A stretch of DNA of 64,000 nucleotides from Candidatus Obscuribacter sp. (GCA_016712465.1 JADJQZ010000001.1:868001-932000); one strand, 5' to 3'. Shown: positions 18,190 through 26,669, counted from the first letter of the stretch. The notes: generated from the sequence alone by a model not told the origin. Made by a program: numbers and translations.

Positions 18190-19019
18190 AATTTCAAAGA
18201 AGCTTGTGAAGGGCTAATCGCAGACTGAACAAAAGGTTGGCTATAGGTGCCTCCAGCTCATAGTCCGACTGTGCGGCGCGGCCAAGCAAGCCGCCAAATT
18301 GCCGATGCGACATCTTACCGGGGGGATGGTTCACCATAATTTTTCCGCATTAATAATAGCGCCTTTCTTTATCGGCTTTCTAGTAAGAACTCCTTTGCGC
18401 ACCAGTTTGGGCAGTTTCCGGCTCGCTAGCCACTGGCTGCCTGGTTGCCAAGCATAGCGTCGCTTCCAGATTGCTAATCAGCTGCACCAGACTGGTAAAG
18501 TCGGCAGGATCTTTCTACGCCATCGGATCTGGTACAGGCTGGTCTCTAGATTTAGTGATATGCTTCTCAATAACCTGCTGCCCCATAGCCTCGGTGGCAA
18601 GAGCCACTTCCTGAGCAGCTGAATGTTCAGACAGAGCGGTGACAAGACCAAAGCGCTCGAGCAAAGTTGTGATGCCGCGCAAATTGACAAACTCAAAAGG
18701 TCAAGGATAAATGCATTGTGCAATGCAGGACCGAATCATGGCTTTGCAAATCTTTCCGCACCAAGTTGTTATAGCTCAATGCGCCACTACCGGCGATGGC
18801 ATGATGGGGGGGTAAAGGTCAAGCAATGCTGACTCGACAGCCTTTGATGTTGACATACCGGTAGAGAGAATACAGGGTTAACTGGTACGCCCGATGGCAT
18901 CAAGGAAGGAAGTATTGGCTATAGATCTTGGAGCTATCTTATAGCGCTTAAGCCAGCAACTCTCTAGAAGCCCTACAGCCTCTACGTCAAAATGGGTGGA
19001 AAGAAACTCAACGGGAGCT
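18190..19019 (-). pseudogene. Decayed NeuB/SpsE-like nonulosonic acid synthase
   Basis: Minus-strand translation in shifting frames gives successive blocks of the NeuB family: APVEFLSTHFDVEAVGLLES near 18990, CILSTGMSTSKAVESALLDL near 18840, GLVTALSEHSAAQEVA and MGQQVIEKHITKSRDQPVP near 18620-18530, and the SAF domain KPIKKGAIINAEKLW and GGLLGRAAQ near 18350-18250. Several stops and frameshifts separate them. The N-terminal ~105 residues, including the first barrel strands, are missing at the 19019 breakpoint. It is only distantly similar to the intact gene at 4485, so it is not a recent duplicate. The bases between 18092 and 18190 show nothing else. Confidence 0.75.
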
Positions 19020-19130
19020 AAGCATTCTGTCCACAGGTGAGGCGTTTTCGTCACTCTGCGCTAGATTGTCAGAGAAATCACGGTATGAATAGGTTAGAAG
19101 AATGAATTTTGGTTGTTTTGCTGGTGGGTG
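19020..19130 (-). pseudogene. Fragment of an SGNH-like gene
   Basis: Minus-strand translation gives KQPKFILLTYSYRDFSDNLA followed by QSDENASPVDRM. It is a diverged copy of residues about 150-187 of the neighbouring chimeric gene. It ends at 19020 within 19 bases of where the plus-strand fragment at 15241 begins in the intact sequence. The IS66 remnant borders it on the right. Confidence 0.75.
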
Positions 19131-19676
19131 TCCGTCCGTTCAAACACGTGGTGGCGCAAGGAAAGTCAAGCTGATTTGCTAAAAAGGTGGCAGCAGGGGA
19201 TTGGGCGGCGATGGCGGTGACCAGCGATGAGGCAGAAGTTGTTGAAGTTCAGAAGTCTTCATTTCATTGATGCGAGCCTGGACATCGGCATACCAGTCAA
19301 CCGAGTTGATGCCATTGCGCTTGGCGCTAGAAATGAAGGAGAGATGAGTGGCAATGGCGCAGGCCCCGGCATCTGAACCGGCAAAGAGACTATTCTTTCT
19401 CACAAGAACCCAGGATTTAATAGCTCTTTCGGACTCATTGTTGTCGATGGCAATGTCAGGATTTTTGAGAAATCTGGTCAACGCAATCCAGTGATTGAGG
19501 GTGTACTTCATTGCCTTTGTAATATCGTGTGTTGGGGGAAATTTATCTTTAGCATTAACGATAATTTTTCGAAGCTGTTTTGTGAGCGGCATGGATTTTC
19601 GTCGTCGCATGGCAAGGCGATAGGCCGCAGGTTTATCTTTGATGTCACGTTCGACCTGGTAGCGAATCTCGTTTAA
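19131..19676 (-). mobile_element. IS66-family remnant (3' part of tnpC)
   Basis: The encoded segment matches the C-terminus of the IS66 TnpC transposase: YTLNHWIALTRFLKNPDIAI, then DNNESERAIKSWVLVRKNSL, FAGSDAGACAIATHLSFISS and AKRNGINSVDWYADV. The catalytic Glu of the DDE triad would be the one in NNESERAI. tnpA, tnpB and the first two thirds of tnpC are absent. The outer end near 19131 is estimated; no inverted repeat could be confirmed. Confidence 0.8.
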
Positions 19677-20498
19677 GGGCTGGTAGCGGGTTTTGTAGAC
19701 CTTCATATCAGTTTGAAGGTCTAACTTTGGAATAGCTGTTTGAGACGGAGTATTCTGCTTCGGTGCTTGCACCAGATAGTTCTTTCTGAGCTGCTCTGCT
19801 TGCTGAGCCAGCGTGGTTCTAAAAAGTGCAGCTACGCTATGCAGGTGTCTTTTGTGATGCAAAAGGCAGGTGGCTGTCTCGTCGAGTGCGGCACCTGAAA
19901 AAAGCTTTCGCCAATCAGGTAAGAAGTGACTGCGCTCTCTTGTGTAGGTAAGCATTTTTGCCACCGGGGAGGCATTCTCTTCACTTTGAGCTAAATTGTC
20001 AAAGAAATCACGGTATGAATAGGTTAGAAGAATTAGTTTTGGTTGTTTTGTCGGAGGGCGATCCAGCATGGCCGCGACTAGTTTCTCGTAGTCACTGATC
20101 AGGTTGCCGGGAGAGGCTAATATGCTCAGTTTCGGGGCTGAGCCTGTGTTCGCCTTTATGCTGTTGCGGCACAACTGGGAAACTTTGCCTTCTTCGTCCT
20201 CAATTACGGCCAGAATAAGAGAGGAACCCAGTGTGCCTATGCCCAGGTCTTCCCGGCTGTTAAGGGTGTTGGCAATTCGCTCCGTGTAGCCCGCGATCCA
20301 CTCTGGAATTTCGGTAGAGGCCAGTGCTCTCCAGGGGAGATAAAAGCTCGCCAAGTAGGCCGCGCTCAGTGTCGTCAATGTGAGGGCTGTGCAACTTGTT
20401 AGGAAATTTCTAAGCAAGTGTGAAGCCGACCGGCACCGCGCTATGGCATGCGGCGCTCTGTCTGTAATCACATTGTCTTGGGAAACGGCTGGAGGCAC
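19179..20498 (-). CDS. Chimera: SGNH-like membrane protein fused to IS66 TnpC tail
   Basis: Residues 1-274 form a membrane-anchored SGNH/AlgX-like protein: one N-terminal helix (SCTALTLTTLSAAYLASFYL), then LGSSLILAVIED as the block I-like motif and KLILLTYSYRDFFDNLAQ. It is a paralog of the protein at 46353-47756. From residue 275 (IRYQVERDIKDKP onward) the sequence is the C-terminus of an IS66 transposase, in frame to the stop. The SGNH C-terminal block with the Asp-His pair (DSVHLNQVGAGRF in the paralog) is lost, so the enzyme is probably dead. The motif CGCTACCAG occurs twice across the junction at 19660-19690. Start is GTG. Confidence 0.75.
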   Translation of the reverse strand: MPPAVSQDNVITDRAPHAIARCRSASHLLRNFLTSCTALTLTTLSAAYLASFYLPWRALASTEIPEWIAGYTERIANTLNSREDLGIGTLGSSLILAVIEDEEGKVSQLCRNSIKANTGSAPKLSILASPGNLISDYEKLVAAMLDRPPTKQPKLILLTYSYRDFFDNLAQSEENASPVAKMLTYTRERSHFLPDWRKLFSGAALDETATCLLHHKRHLHSVAALFRTTLAQQAEQLRKNYLVQAPKQNTPSQTAIPKLDLQTDMKVYKTRYQPLNEIRYQVERDIKDKPAAYRLAMRRRKSMPLTKQLRKIIVNAKDKFPPTHDITKAMKYTLNHWIALTRFLKNPDIAIDNNESERAIKSWVLVRKNSLFAGSDAGACAIATHLSFISSAKRNGINSVDWYADVQARINEMKTSELQQLLPHRWSPPSPPNPLLPPF

Positions 20499-20583
20499 TA
20501 TATTGCCGTTCCTTATCAGCGGGCAGCCTGTTCTAAGTTGTCATAGGATAGCATGTCAGGTGTCGGGTCGTTTGAGCGGAATC

Positions 20584-21714
20584 TTATTGCAGTTGCCTCA
20601 AGTCGCAGTGCAGGCAGTGTACCGTGTAGGTCAGCGTGGCGCCGGCTTTGAGCCACACCCTGTGGTTGGGGGTGTTGGAAATGTGAGTCCAGAGTTCAAC
20701 CGTTTCTATCTTCTGGCTAATAAACCAGTCAAAAGCATGCTTTAGGAGGCTTGCGTAGATACCGCGACCTTGATGCTCAGGTGCCACTGCCATCATGGGA
20801 ATTGCACCGCATTGACCGCTTGCCAGGGTTGAGGGTTTGTGGCTGGGTAATTGGACGGAAAGGAAGCCGAGGGGACGGCCCTGGCTGTCCTGGGAGACGA
20901 AAACCTGGTCGGCCAGTTCGCCCCGGGCCAGGTTTTTGAACCAGGTGTGGTAGAGCGCCGGTAACTTGCCAGTTTCTAGAAACTGCGGGTCACTGTTAAA
21001 TCTGTTAATGTTTCGTGCTCTGTCCAAGAAGCATTGGGCAGTAACTGCCGCTAAGGCATCGATGTCGCTCTCTCTTAATTCTCTGATACCACTGGCGGTG
21101 GGGCTGCCGGTTTTGTAGTTACTTTGCCTACAGGCACTGTGGTCGCGTTTATTTTGTGCCCATTCACCCAGATTGAGCTCGTATCGCATAGTCGTATCCA
21201 TAGGGACGAAGCCGCACAGGCTTAGGGCTTGCAAGAGCTGAAAATCGGAGGGTTCGCAATATGCTGAAAGCTGCTTAAATCCATGCCCGGCCGCTTCTTG
21301 CAAGAGTGCCTTCAGATAACTCTCTAGATCTCGACGCTCTACTTTAGTCCAACGCTCCGTCGGTGCCACCACTAGTGGTTCGATTCTACCGACTTCGAAA
21401 CCGAAGAAGTTACTGTCGAAGTTTTGTCTTCGTAATCCGGCAAAGACTCTTGGAGCAGCATTAGATGAATAGCATCGGAGTCTACCTGCATCTTCCGCAT
21501 CAAGGAGATTTTGCACGGCGGCCAGGTAATTCTCAATTTGTTCTTGCTTGCCTTTTGTAATCCCTACCGACTCAGGCTCGGCACAGTTGCTTTCTTGCAT
21601 ACTGGAATGCGGTGTACTGAGCCTGCCATCCTTGCTCGCGGGCACAACCTGAGGCAGACGCCAGTCTGGTAACAACTCTTTTAGGAGGGATAAATCAGAA
21701 ACAGTGGTGAGCAT
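20584..21714 (-). CDS. GNAT-family N-acetyltransferase, WecD-like
   Basis: A 376-residue protein that resembles WecD/RffC, the acetyl-CoA-dependent N-acetyltransferase for dTDP-fucosamine, but is longer than the usual ~225-240 residues. The first conserved part is NFDSNFFGFEVGRIEPL (about residue 97). The GNAT core begins near 207 (IRELRESDIDALAAVTAQCF) and holds the acetyl-CoA loop VAPEHQGRGIYASLLKHAF and WTHISNTPNHRVWLKAGATL. The first ~95 residues are unmatched and low in features, so an internal start is possible. In a nonulosonic-acid region it could supply an N-acetylated amino-sugar, which is inference. It is transcribed away from the TPR gene. Confidence 0.75.
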   Translation of the reverse strand: MLTTVSDLSLLKELLPDWRLPQVVPASKDGRLSTPHSSMQESNCAEPESVGITKGKQEQIENYLAAVQNLLDAEDAGRLRCYSSNAAPRVFAGLRRQNFDSNFFGFEVGRIEPLVVAPTERWTKVERRDLESYLKALLQEAAGHGFKQLSAYCEPSDFQLLQALSLCGFVPMDTTMRYELNLGEWAQNKRDHSACRQSNYKTGSPTASGIRELRESDIDALAAVTAQCFLDRARNINRFNSDPQFLETGKLPALYHTWFKNLARGELADQVFVSQDSQGRPLGFLSVQLPSHKPSTLASGQCGAIPMMAVAPEHQGRGIYASLLKHAFDWFISQKIETVELWTHISNTPNHRVWLKAGATLTYTVHCLHCDLRQLQ

Positions 21715-21872
21715 GTGTTAATAGTAACTTGGTCGCCGGACCCTAAAGTGCCCGCCCGGAAGTAAAGAGACCGCGGATTGTTTATACTTATCTAATTGCC
21801 GGTGTCAGAAGCCGCAGGCAGGTTTATCCGAGTCCTTGCTTTCAATAGTTCAACTTCTCAGTGGAGGCTAAA

Positions 21873-22907
21873 TTGAGACCAATTAGATTTATTCAGGAGA
21901 CATCGCCCGGGTCTGTTCAGAGACGGAATTTCCCTTCCCTGGCGTCAGCCGCAGTGAAAAGGGCGGTGACGGTCGGCGTGATGGCGGCCTTTTCCCTCTT
22001 TGTGATGGCCGGCCCGGCTCATGCCGACCGCTGGGAGAAGTTTCCCGGCCGGGGAAACAGAGCCGACTGGGAGAAATCCTGGAATATAGTCCTCAAGCAA
22101 GCTTACCCCCTCACCCAGCAAGAAAAATGGAAAGAAGCCATGCCCTTGCTGGAACGTGCCATCAAAATCTATCCCGGCGACAGTTTCTACCATTTTCTCC
22201 TGGCTATGGGTAAGCAGAAGACCGGCAATCCCAAAGGGGCCATACCGGAGTTTGAAAAGGCTATGGAACTCGATCCAAACGATGATCACTGCCCGTACTA
22301 TCTGGGCTTGCTTTACGATGAGGAAGGTCAGTTCGCCAAGTCTAAGCCCCTTTACCGCAAGGCCGTCAAGATAAGCCCCCTCAATTCGGAAGCCTGGACG
22401 GCTCTAGCCCTTGCCACGCAAGAAGTGGATGGACCGAAGAAGGCGGTGGAAGTCTACAACGAAGCCACCAAGCTCTGTCCCAAGGAGATTATGCTCTGGA
22501 ACAACCTGGGCGGCACTCAACTGGCTCTGCTCAAGAACTACAAAGAGGCTGAGGCTGCCTATCGCAAAGCTGTGGCCATTGATCCCAAGAACTATTCTCC
22601 CAAGGTCGGTCTGGGTGAAGCTCTCTTGCGTAAAGGGGCGTACAAAGAGTCCCTCAAGGTCTTGCAGGAATGCTCCCGCATGCCTGAATCCAAAGACCCG
22701 GAGCGGGCCAAGGCTCTGGGGGCGATGATCAAAGAAGTGAAGAAGAAGCTCGCGCCCAAGCCCAAACCGAAGAAGAAAGTGGTTAAGCCGGCCACCCCGG
22801 GTGCTTCAGGGACTCCAGGTACGAGTCCAGCCCCTGCTACCACCGGCACTACCGCTCCGCCGGCGGCCCCGGCCACGCCGTCTTCCGCCCCCGCTACCCC
22901 TCAATAA
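21873..22907 (+). CDS. Secreted TPR-repeat protein
   Basis: The TTG at 21873 is the likely start because GGAGG lies 5 bases before it; a GTG at 21861 contains that site. A signal peptide (AVTVGVMAAFSLFVMAGPAHAD) is followed by about six TPR units between residues 60 and 285, for example FYHFLLAMGKQKTGNPKGAI and HCPYYLGLLYDEEGQFAKSK. The last ~60 residues are Lys-Pro then Ala-Thr-Pro rich (KPKPKKKVVKPATPG) and probably disordered. TPRs bind other proteins, so a periplasmic scaffold role is likely. The partner is unknown. Confidence 0.8.
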   Translation: MRPIRFIQETSPGSVQRRNFPSLASAAVKRAVTVGVMAAFSLFVMAGPAHADRWEKFPGRGNRADWEKSWNIVLKQAYPLTQQEKWKEAMPLLERAIKIYPGDSFYHFLLAMGKQKTGNPKGAIPEFEKAMELDPNDDHCPYYLGLLYDEEGQFAKSKPLYRKAVKISPLNSEAWTALALATQEVDGPKKAVEVYNEATKLCPKEIMLWNNLGGTQLALLKNYKEAEAAYRKAVAIDPKNYSPKVGLGEALLRKGAYKESLKVLQECSRMPESKDPERAKALGAMIKEVKKKLAPKPKPKKKVVKPATPGASGTPGTSPAPATTGTTAPPAAPATPSSAPATPQ

Positions 22908-22974
22908 TGGGTCTTTACAAACCCTTTAAGAAAGTCGATTAGCGAAAGCCACCAGCAAATAATTGCTTAACAGA

Positions 22975-23018
22975 CCCCTGATGAAATAGGAAAGAGAGAT
23001 TTTCTATTTTGTCGGGGG
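22975..23018 (+). promoter_or_regulatory. Imperfect hairpin before the GGDEF-like gene
   Basis: The arms CCCCTGATGAAATAGGAAA and TTTTCTATTTTGTCGGGG pair with a few mismatches. The GGGGG of the right arm lies 6 bases before the ATG at 23025 and is the only ribosome-binding-like run. The hairpin may therefore either terminate the upstream TPR transcript or mask the start of the next gene. The following T-run is only three bases, so a terminator is not certain. Confidence 0.45.
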
Positions 23019-23024
23019 TTTCCT

Positions 23025-24131
23025 ATGCCTTTAGCAGATTCCTTCAATACTCGGTCGGTCAATAGTCTGCGCTTGAGTAAGATGAACGGGGTGCCGAGCA
23101 GCGAAGACTTAAAATACGCCCTTAAGGAAGCGGCGCAGAAAGACGCCAGCCAGAAAGATGCCAGAAAGCAGTATTTGCCGTACTCAGTGGAATTGCCGTT
23201 TACAAATCCCCTCAATGCCGGAGGCACTGCTTTTCTCATTGCCGTCAGTGCCGGGCAGGGAGTCTTGCCGCCGCGCTGGACTTTCTATCGCATGGAGGGC
23301 GACAGTCTGGTGAAGCTCTGGGTGCGGGAGACCACCGAGGTGATAATGATTCAGGGGCGCATCAAGGTGGAATCCCTTTATCAGAGAAGCGGCGATACCG
23401 GGCAGAATCTACCTGTCATCGATGGTGAGTTGCTGGGCCTTAGTGACCGCTTGAGCCCGGAGGCTTGTCCTGAAGCCGATGGAGAAGGCGGGGCTGAGGT
23501 GGTTTTGCTTGAATCTCAGGGCGAGGAACTGCTCTGTCCCGGTACCGCAAAATGTGCCTATGAACCCTACGACCTATTTTCTCGTCCCCTGTCCGGGACT
23601 ATCGTTGAAAGCGTTCCCATCGACAGAGAAGAAGTGAACAAGCTACTTTCGCTTCTTAAAGAACCGGTTTGCGGCATGCTCAGCTTTCATGCTTTTTGTA
23701 TTTTTCTTCTCAGTTGGTGTTCGCCTCGTCCATATGATGAGGCACCACTTTCCCTCATTGTGCTGAAAGTGAGGGGTAGTGACGGTCTTGAACCGGCTCC
23801 CGAATATTTGTCGGGTGTGGCCAAATGCATCACCAGATTGTGCGCGCCATACGATGTGACTGCCTACTTTGGCGGGGGCGAGTTTGCACTCTTGCGCTGG
23901 GGGGCCGACAGTGCCACGGCCCTTACAGTGGCGGAGGCCCTTTGCAGTGTCATTGATGAGAGTTCGCTCTTTCCCCATCATGTTAGCCTGAGAGTCAGTT
24001 GCGGAATTGCCACCATCTCCGCCCTGAGCGGTGCTCCCAAGGAGCCTGGAATGGCTATTGCAGCCGCACGAGCCGCGTGCGACATGGCTTATAGAAGTGG
24101 AATGGCGGTACTGGTTTTTGCCGGCAGTTGA
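23025..24131 (+). CDS. Degenerate GGDEF-domain protein
   Basis: A 368-residue protein whose C-terminal ~150 residues look like a diguanylate cyclase domain: LIVLKVRGSDG, a partner-lacking active loop YFGGGEFALLRWG where GGDEF reads GGGEF, then VSLRVSCGIATISA and AARAACDMAYRSGMAVLVF. The Asp of GG(D/E)EF that binds metal is replaced by Gly, so catalysis is unlikely and a c-di-GMP-binding or structural role is more plausible. The first ~210 residues (including RWTFYRMEGDSLVKLWV) match nothing I recognise. A hydrophobic stretch FHAFCIFLLSWC sits near 230. Three 21-bp repeats and a two-component system follow. Confidence 0.6.
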   Translation: MPLADSFNTRSVNSLRLSKMNGVPSSEDLKYALKEAAQKDASQKDARKQYLPYSVELPFTNPLNAGGTAFLIAVSAGQGVLPPRWTFYRMEGDSLVKLWVRETTEVIMIQGRIKVESLYQRSGDTGQNLPVIDGELLGLSDRLSPEACPEADGEGGAEVVLLESQGEELLCPGTAKCAYEPYDLFSRPLSGTIVESVPIDREEVNKLLSLLKEPVCGMLSFHAFCIFLLSWCSPRPYDEAPLSLIVLKVRGSDGLEPAPEYLSGVAKCITRLCAPYDVTAYFGGGEFALLRWGADSATALTVAEALCSVIDESSLFPHHVSLRVSCGIATISALSGAPKEPGMAIAAARAACDMAYRSGMAVLVFAGS

Positions 24132-24151
24132 GGAGTCTGTGGCATACTTTA

Positions 24152-24214
24152 TACAAGAACGTAGATCATTTTAACAAGAACGTAGTTCATTTAAACAAGA
24201 ACGTAGTTCAATGT
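24152..24214 (+). promoter_or_regulatory. Three 21-bp direct repeats, probable operator
   Basis: ACAAGAACGTAGTTCATTT-type units start at 24153, 24174 and 24195, spaced exactly 21 bases apart, or two helical turns. Units 2 and 3 share GAACGTAGTTC, whose outer GAAC/GTTC half-sites are symmetric; unit 1 has GAACGTAGATC. OmpR-family regulators often bind tandem direct repeats, and the next gene is one, so autoregulation is a reasonable inference. The last unit runs into the putative ATG at 24211. Confidence 0.65.
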
Positions 24215-25044
24215 TTGAGTTCTCGGAGGCTTTGGCTCCCGCTGGTGTTGAAAGAGAGTGTTTCTTGGACGATGAGCTGAAGACAGCTTCTGCCGATGGC
24301 GGCCATAAGTTGCTCCTGGTGGACGACGACCTCAAATTTTGCCGCCTGACGGCGGACTATTTGAGCCGCTTTGGTTATGCCGTCAGTCTCTCCCATGACG
24401 GGGAAGGGGCTCTCAGAGCCCTGGCGGACGTAGCTTTCGATGCCGTCATTCTGGATGTGATGATGCCCGGTATGGACGGGTTTGAAGTCTTGCGGCGGAT
24501 TCGGGAGAAATGGCAATTGCCGGTTTTGATGCTCACGGCTCTGGGTGACGAGACAGATCGTATTGTCGGTCTGGAGATTGGTGCCGATGATTACTTACCA
24601 AAGACCTTTTCGCCCCGTGAACTTCTGGCCAGGGTAAGAGCGGTTTTGCGCCGAGTGAGGCGGAATGTTGAGCCGAATCTCAAGGTGTCCGGCGAGGGGG
24701 CTGAGTCTTCTAAGGACGAGCTGAATTTAGGGGCTTTGATCATTGATCTGGCTTCTCGCTCGGCGACACTTTCCGGGCAGAGCCTGGCTTTGACTCCGGT
24801 GGAGTTCGACTTGCTGGTGGTACTTGGTCAGAGCCGGGGACGGGTGAAAAGTCGTGAGCAACTATTGAATGAAATTCGCGATCGCAACTACGATATCTTC
24901 GATCGCTCAATCGATGTGCACATTTCGGCCCTGCGGCGAAAACTTGGGGATCCGCCTCAGAATCCTCGCTTTATACGCACTGTACGCTCCGCCGGTTATA
25001 TGCTCTTAAATCAAAGTGAGAGTGAGGGAGGCGATGAAAGCTAG
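24211..25044 (+). CDS. OmpR-family response regulator
   Basis: A 277-residue regulator with a receiver domain (LLLVDDDLKFCRLTADYL; phospho-acceptor Asp in AVILDVMMPGMDGFEV; conserved Lys in DDYLPKTFSPRELLARV) and a C-terminal winged helix (LTPVEFDLLVVLGQSRGRVK, SIDVHISALRRKLGDPPQNP). The usual KPF is KTF here. About 33 residues precede the receiver domain. The ATG at 24211 has no ribosome site because the 21-bp repeats occupy it, so the true start may be a TTG at 24265. The stop overlaps the kinase ATG by 11 bases, so the pair is translationally coupled. Confidence 0.9.
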   Translation: MFEFSEALAPAGVERECFLDDELKTASADGGHKLLLVDDDLKFCRLTADYLSRFGYAVSLSHDGEGALRALADVAFDAVILDVMMPGMDGFEVLRRIREKWQLPVLMLTALGDETDRIVGLEIGADDYLPKTFSPRELLARVRAVLRRVRRNVEPNLKVSGEGAESSKDELNLGALIIDLASRSATLSGQSLALTPVEFDLLVVLGQSRGRVKSREQLLNEIRDRNYDIFDRSIDVHISALRRKLGDPPQNPRFIRTVRSAGYMLLNQSESEGGDES

Positions 25045-26599
25045 GACCTCACTTTATTTGCAAGTTTTCAATTTGCTGGTCTTGTATCTGCTCTTGCTTT
25101 GCGCCATTGTCTTTTTTGTCTTTAACTCAGCCTTCGGCTTTGGCTGGGAGACGTTAATCGCCAGTCCCATCGGCGAGCGTGTTGATACCGTGGCCGGTGC
25201 AGTGAGCGGACAACTGCGCGGCCGACCGACCTCACGGTTCAATGAGGTCTTGCAGGATTTTGGGCGTATCTACAACGTTCAGTTTTATATATTCGACGGT
25301 GCGGGGCAGCTAGCCGGCGAGAAAGTGGACTTGCCCCCTGCCGTAGCCGGACGTGTGCAGATGCTCCTGCCGCCTGGTGCTATGGGCGATCGCGGACCGC
25401 GGCCGCCTATGGCTTTGCCTTTACCCGGGCCCTTTCCTTTGCGGGTACAGGGTTTTCCTGAGGGCGGCGCGGCCCCGCCTCCTCACGGCTCCGGGCGTTT
25501 CATAGTGCATAGCGGCAGGGATGGACGCTTCTGGATTGGCACCAGGTTGCCGCTCACCGGTGATGGGGCCGAGATGAGTCCTGTTTTGGTGCCGGGGCGG
25601 CAATTCTATCCTCCGGGTTTCCCCGAACCTTTTCATCCGGCCGTGCTGCTTGCCGCCAGCGACAATATCTGGCAGAGCAGCCTGGTCATCGATTTTGCCT
25701 TCGTCGGAGCCGTTGCCGTTGCTATCTTGATTATCTCCATTGTTTTCTGGTACCCCTTTGTCTACAGCCTGGCCGGTACCATTGCCCAGTTGACTCTGGC
25801 TACTGAGCGTATAGCCGAAGGGAATTTCGATGTGCGTCTGCACTCTGGGCGTACCGATGAATTGGGGCGGCTGGCTGAGGCCGTCAATGCGCTGGCTGAG
25901 AAATTAAACGGTTTTGTCACCGGGCAGAAGCGTTTCCTGGGTGATATATCTCATGAACTGCGCTCGCCGATTGCCCGGTTGCAGATGGCTCTGGAACTGC
26001 TTTCCAGCTCCTCCCGCCTGAGCGAGGAAGAGCAGAACCGCATCCATGACATTCGTGAGGAAGTGCAGGAGATGACCCATCTGGTCAGTGAACTGCTGGC
26101 CTTTTCCAAGGCCGGTCTCAAGGGCAGTTCGCCTGAAATGAAGCCGGTCAATCTGCATGAGTCGGTGCGCACGGTGGTGGAGCGCCTGGGCTTGAATGAA
26201 AGAGTGGAGCTGGATTTTGCCGACAATCCCTTTGTGGAGGGCGATGCCATTCTTTTGGAACGGGCTGTTTCCAATGTCTTGCGCAACTGCGTGCGCTATG
26301 CCGGTGAGGGGGCCATCAAAGTACGGATGAAGGCGGGGGCAGCGGAGCATATACTGACTATTGCCGACGAGGGCCCGGGAGTAGCAGCTGAGGCTTTGCC
26401 CCACCTGACCGAGCCCTTCTATCGTCCTGAATCCTCTCGCAGCCGCAGCTTAGGCGGTGTCGGGCTCGGGCTGGCAATTGTCAAAACCTGCGTGGAAGCC
26501 TGCGGCGGCACGGTCAGCCTGGGAAACGCTGCCGCCGGCGGTCGTGGTCTGGAGGTGCAATTCAAGCTAAGACCGGTGGGAGACAAGAGTCTCAAGTAG
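25034..26599 (+). CDS. Sensor histidine kinase, CpxA-like
   Basis: A 521-residue membrane kinase. Membrane helix 1 is at residues about 12-35. A periplasmic sensor of about 175 residues, unusually rich in Pro and Gly (LPLPGPFPLRVQGFPEGG), comes next, then helix 2 (FAFVGAVAVAILIISIVFWY). A HAMP segment, the phospho-acceptor His in FLGDISHELRSPIARLQM and the ATPase N, G1 and G2 boxes (LERAVSNVLRNCVRYA, DEGPGVAAEALPHL, GVGLGLAIVKTCVEACGG) complete it. ATG at 25034 is preceded by GGGAGG. It is coupled to the upstream regulator and likely senses envelope state. The stop lies 4 bases from a 65-bp repeat. Confidence 0.9.
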   Translation: MKARTSLYLQVFNLLVLYLLLLCAIVFFVFNSAFGFGWETLIASPIGERVDTVAGAVSGQLRGRPTSRFNEVLQDFGRIYNVQFYIFDGAGQLAGEKVDLPPAVAGRVQMLLPPGAMGDRGPRPPMALPLPGPFPLRVQGFPEGGAAPPPHGSGRFIVHSGRDGRFWIGTRLPLTGDGAEMSPVLVPGRQFYPPGFPEPFHPAVLLAASDNIWQSSLVIDFAFVGAVAVAILIISIVFWYPFVYSLAGTIAQLTLATERIAEGNFDVRLHSGRTDELGRLAEAVNALAEKLNGFVTGQKRFLGDISHELRSPIARLQMALELLSSSSRLSEEEQNRIHDIREEVQEMTHLVSELLAFSKAGLKGSSPEMKPVNLHESVRTVVERLGLNERVELDFADNPFVEGDAILLERAVSNVLRNCVRYAGEGAIKVRMKAGAAEHILTIADEGPGVAAEALPHLTEPFYRPESSRSRSLGGVGLGLAIVKTCVEACGGTVSLGNAAAGGRGLEVQFKLRPVGDKSLK

Positions 26600-26603
26600 G
26601 GAA

Positions 26604-26668
26604 TTAACGGTGCTGATTGATCAGACCGTGAAAAGATTCCGCGTCCATGGGGGCGCCGCCGTTGTAGA
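26604..26668. repeat. 65-bp direct repeat, distal copy
   Basis: Bases 26604-26668 are identical to 27505-27569, which encode the last 21 codons and stop of the TPR-thioredoxin gene. This copy is detached from that gene and lies beyond the toxin-antitoxin genes, only 4 bases after the kinase stop. It marks one boundary of the inserted cassette. Confidence 0.95.
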
Positions 26669-26669
26669 T

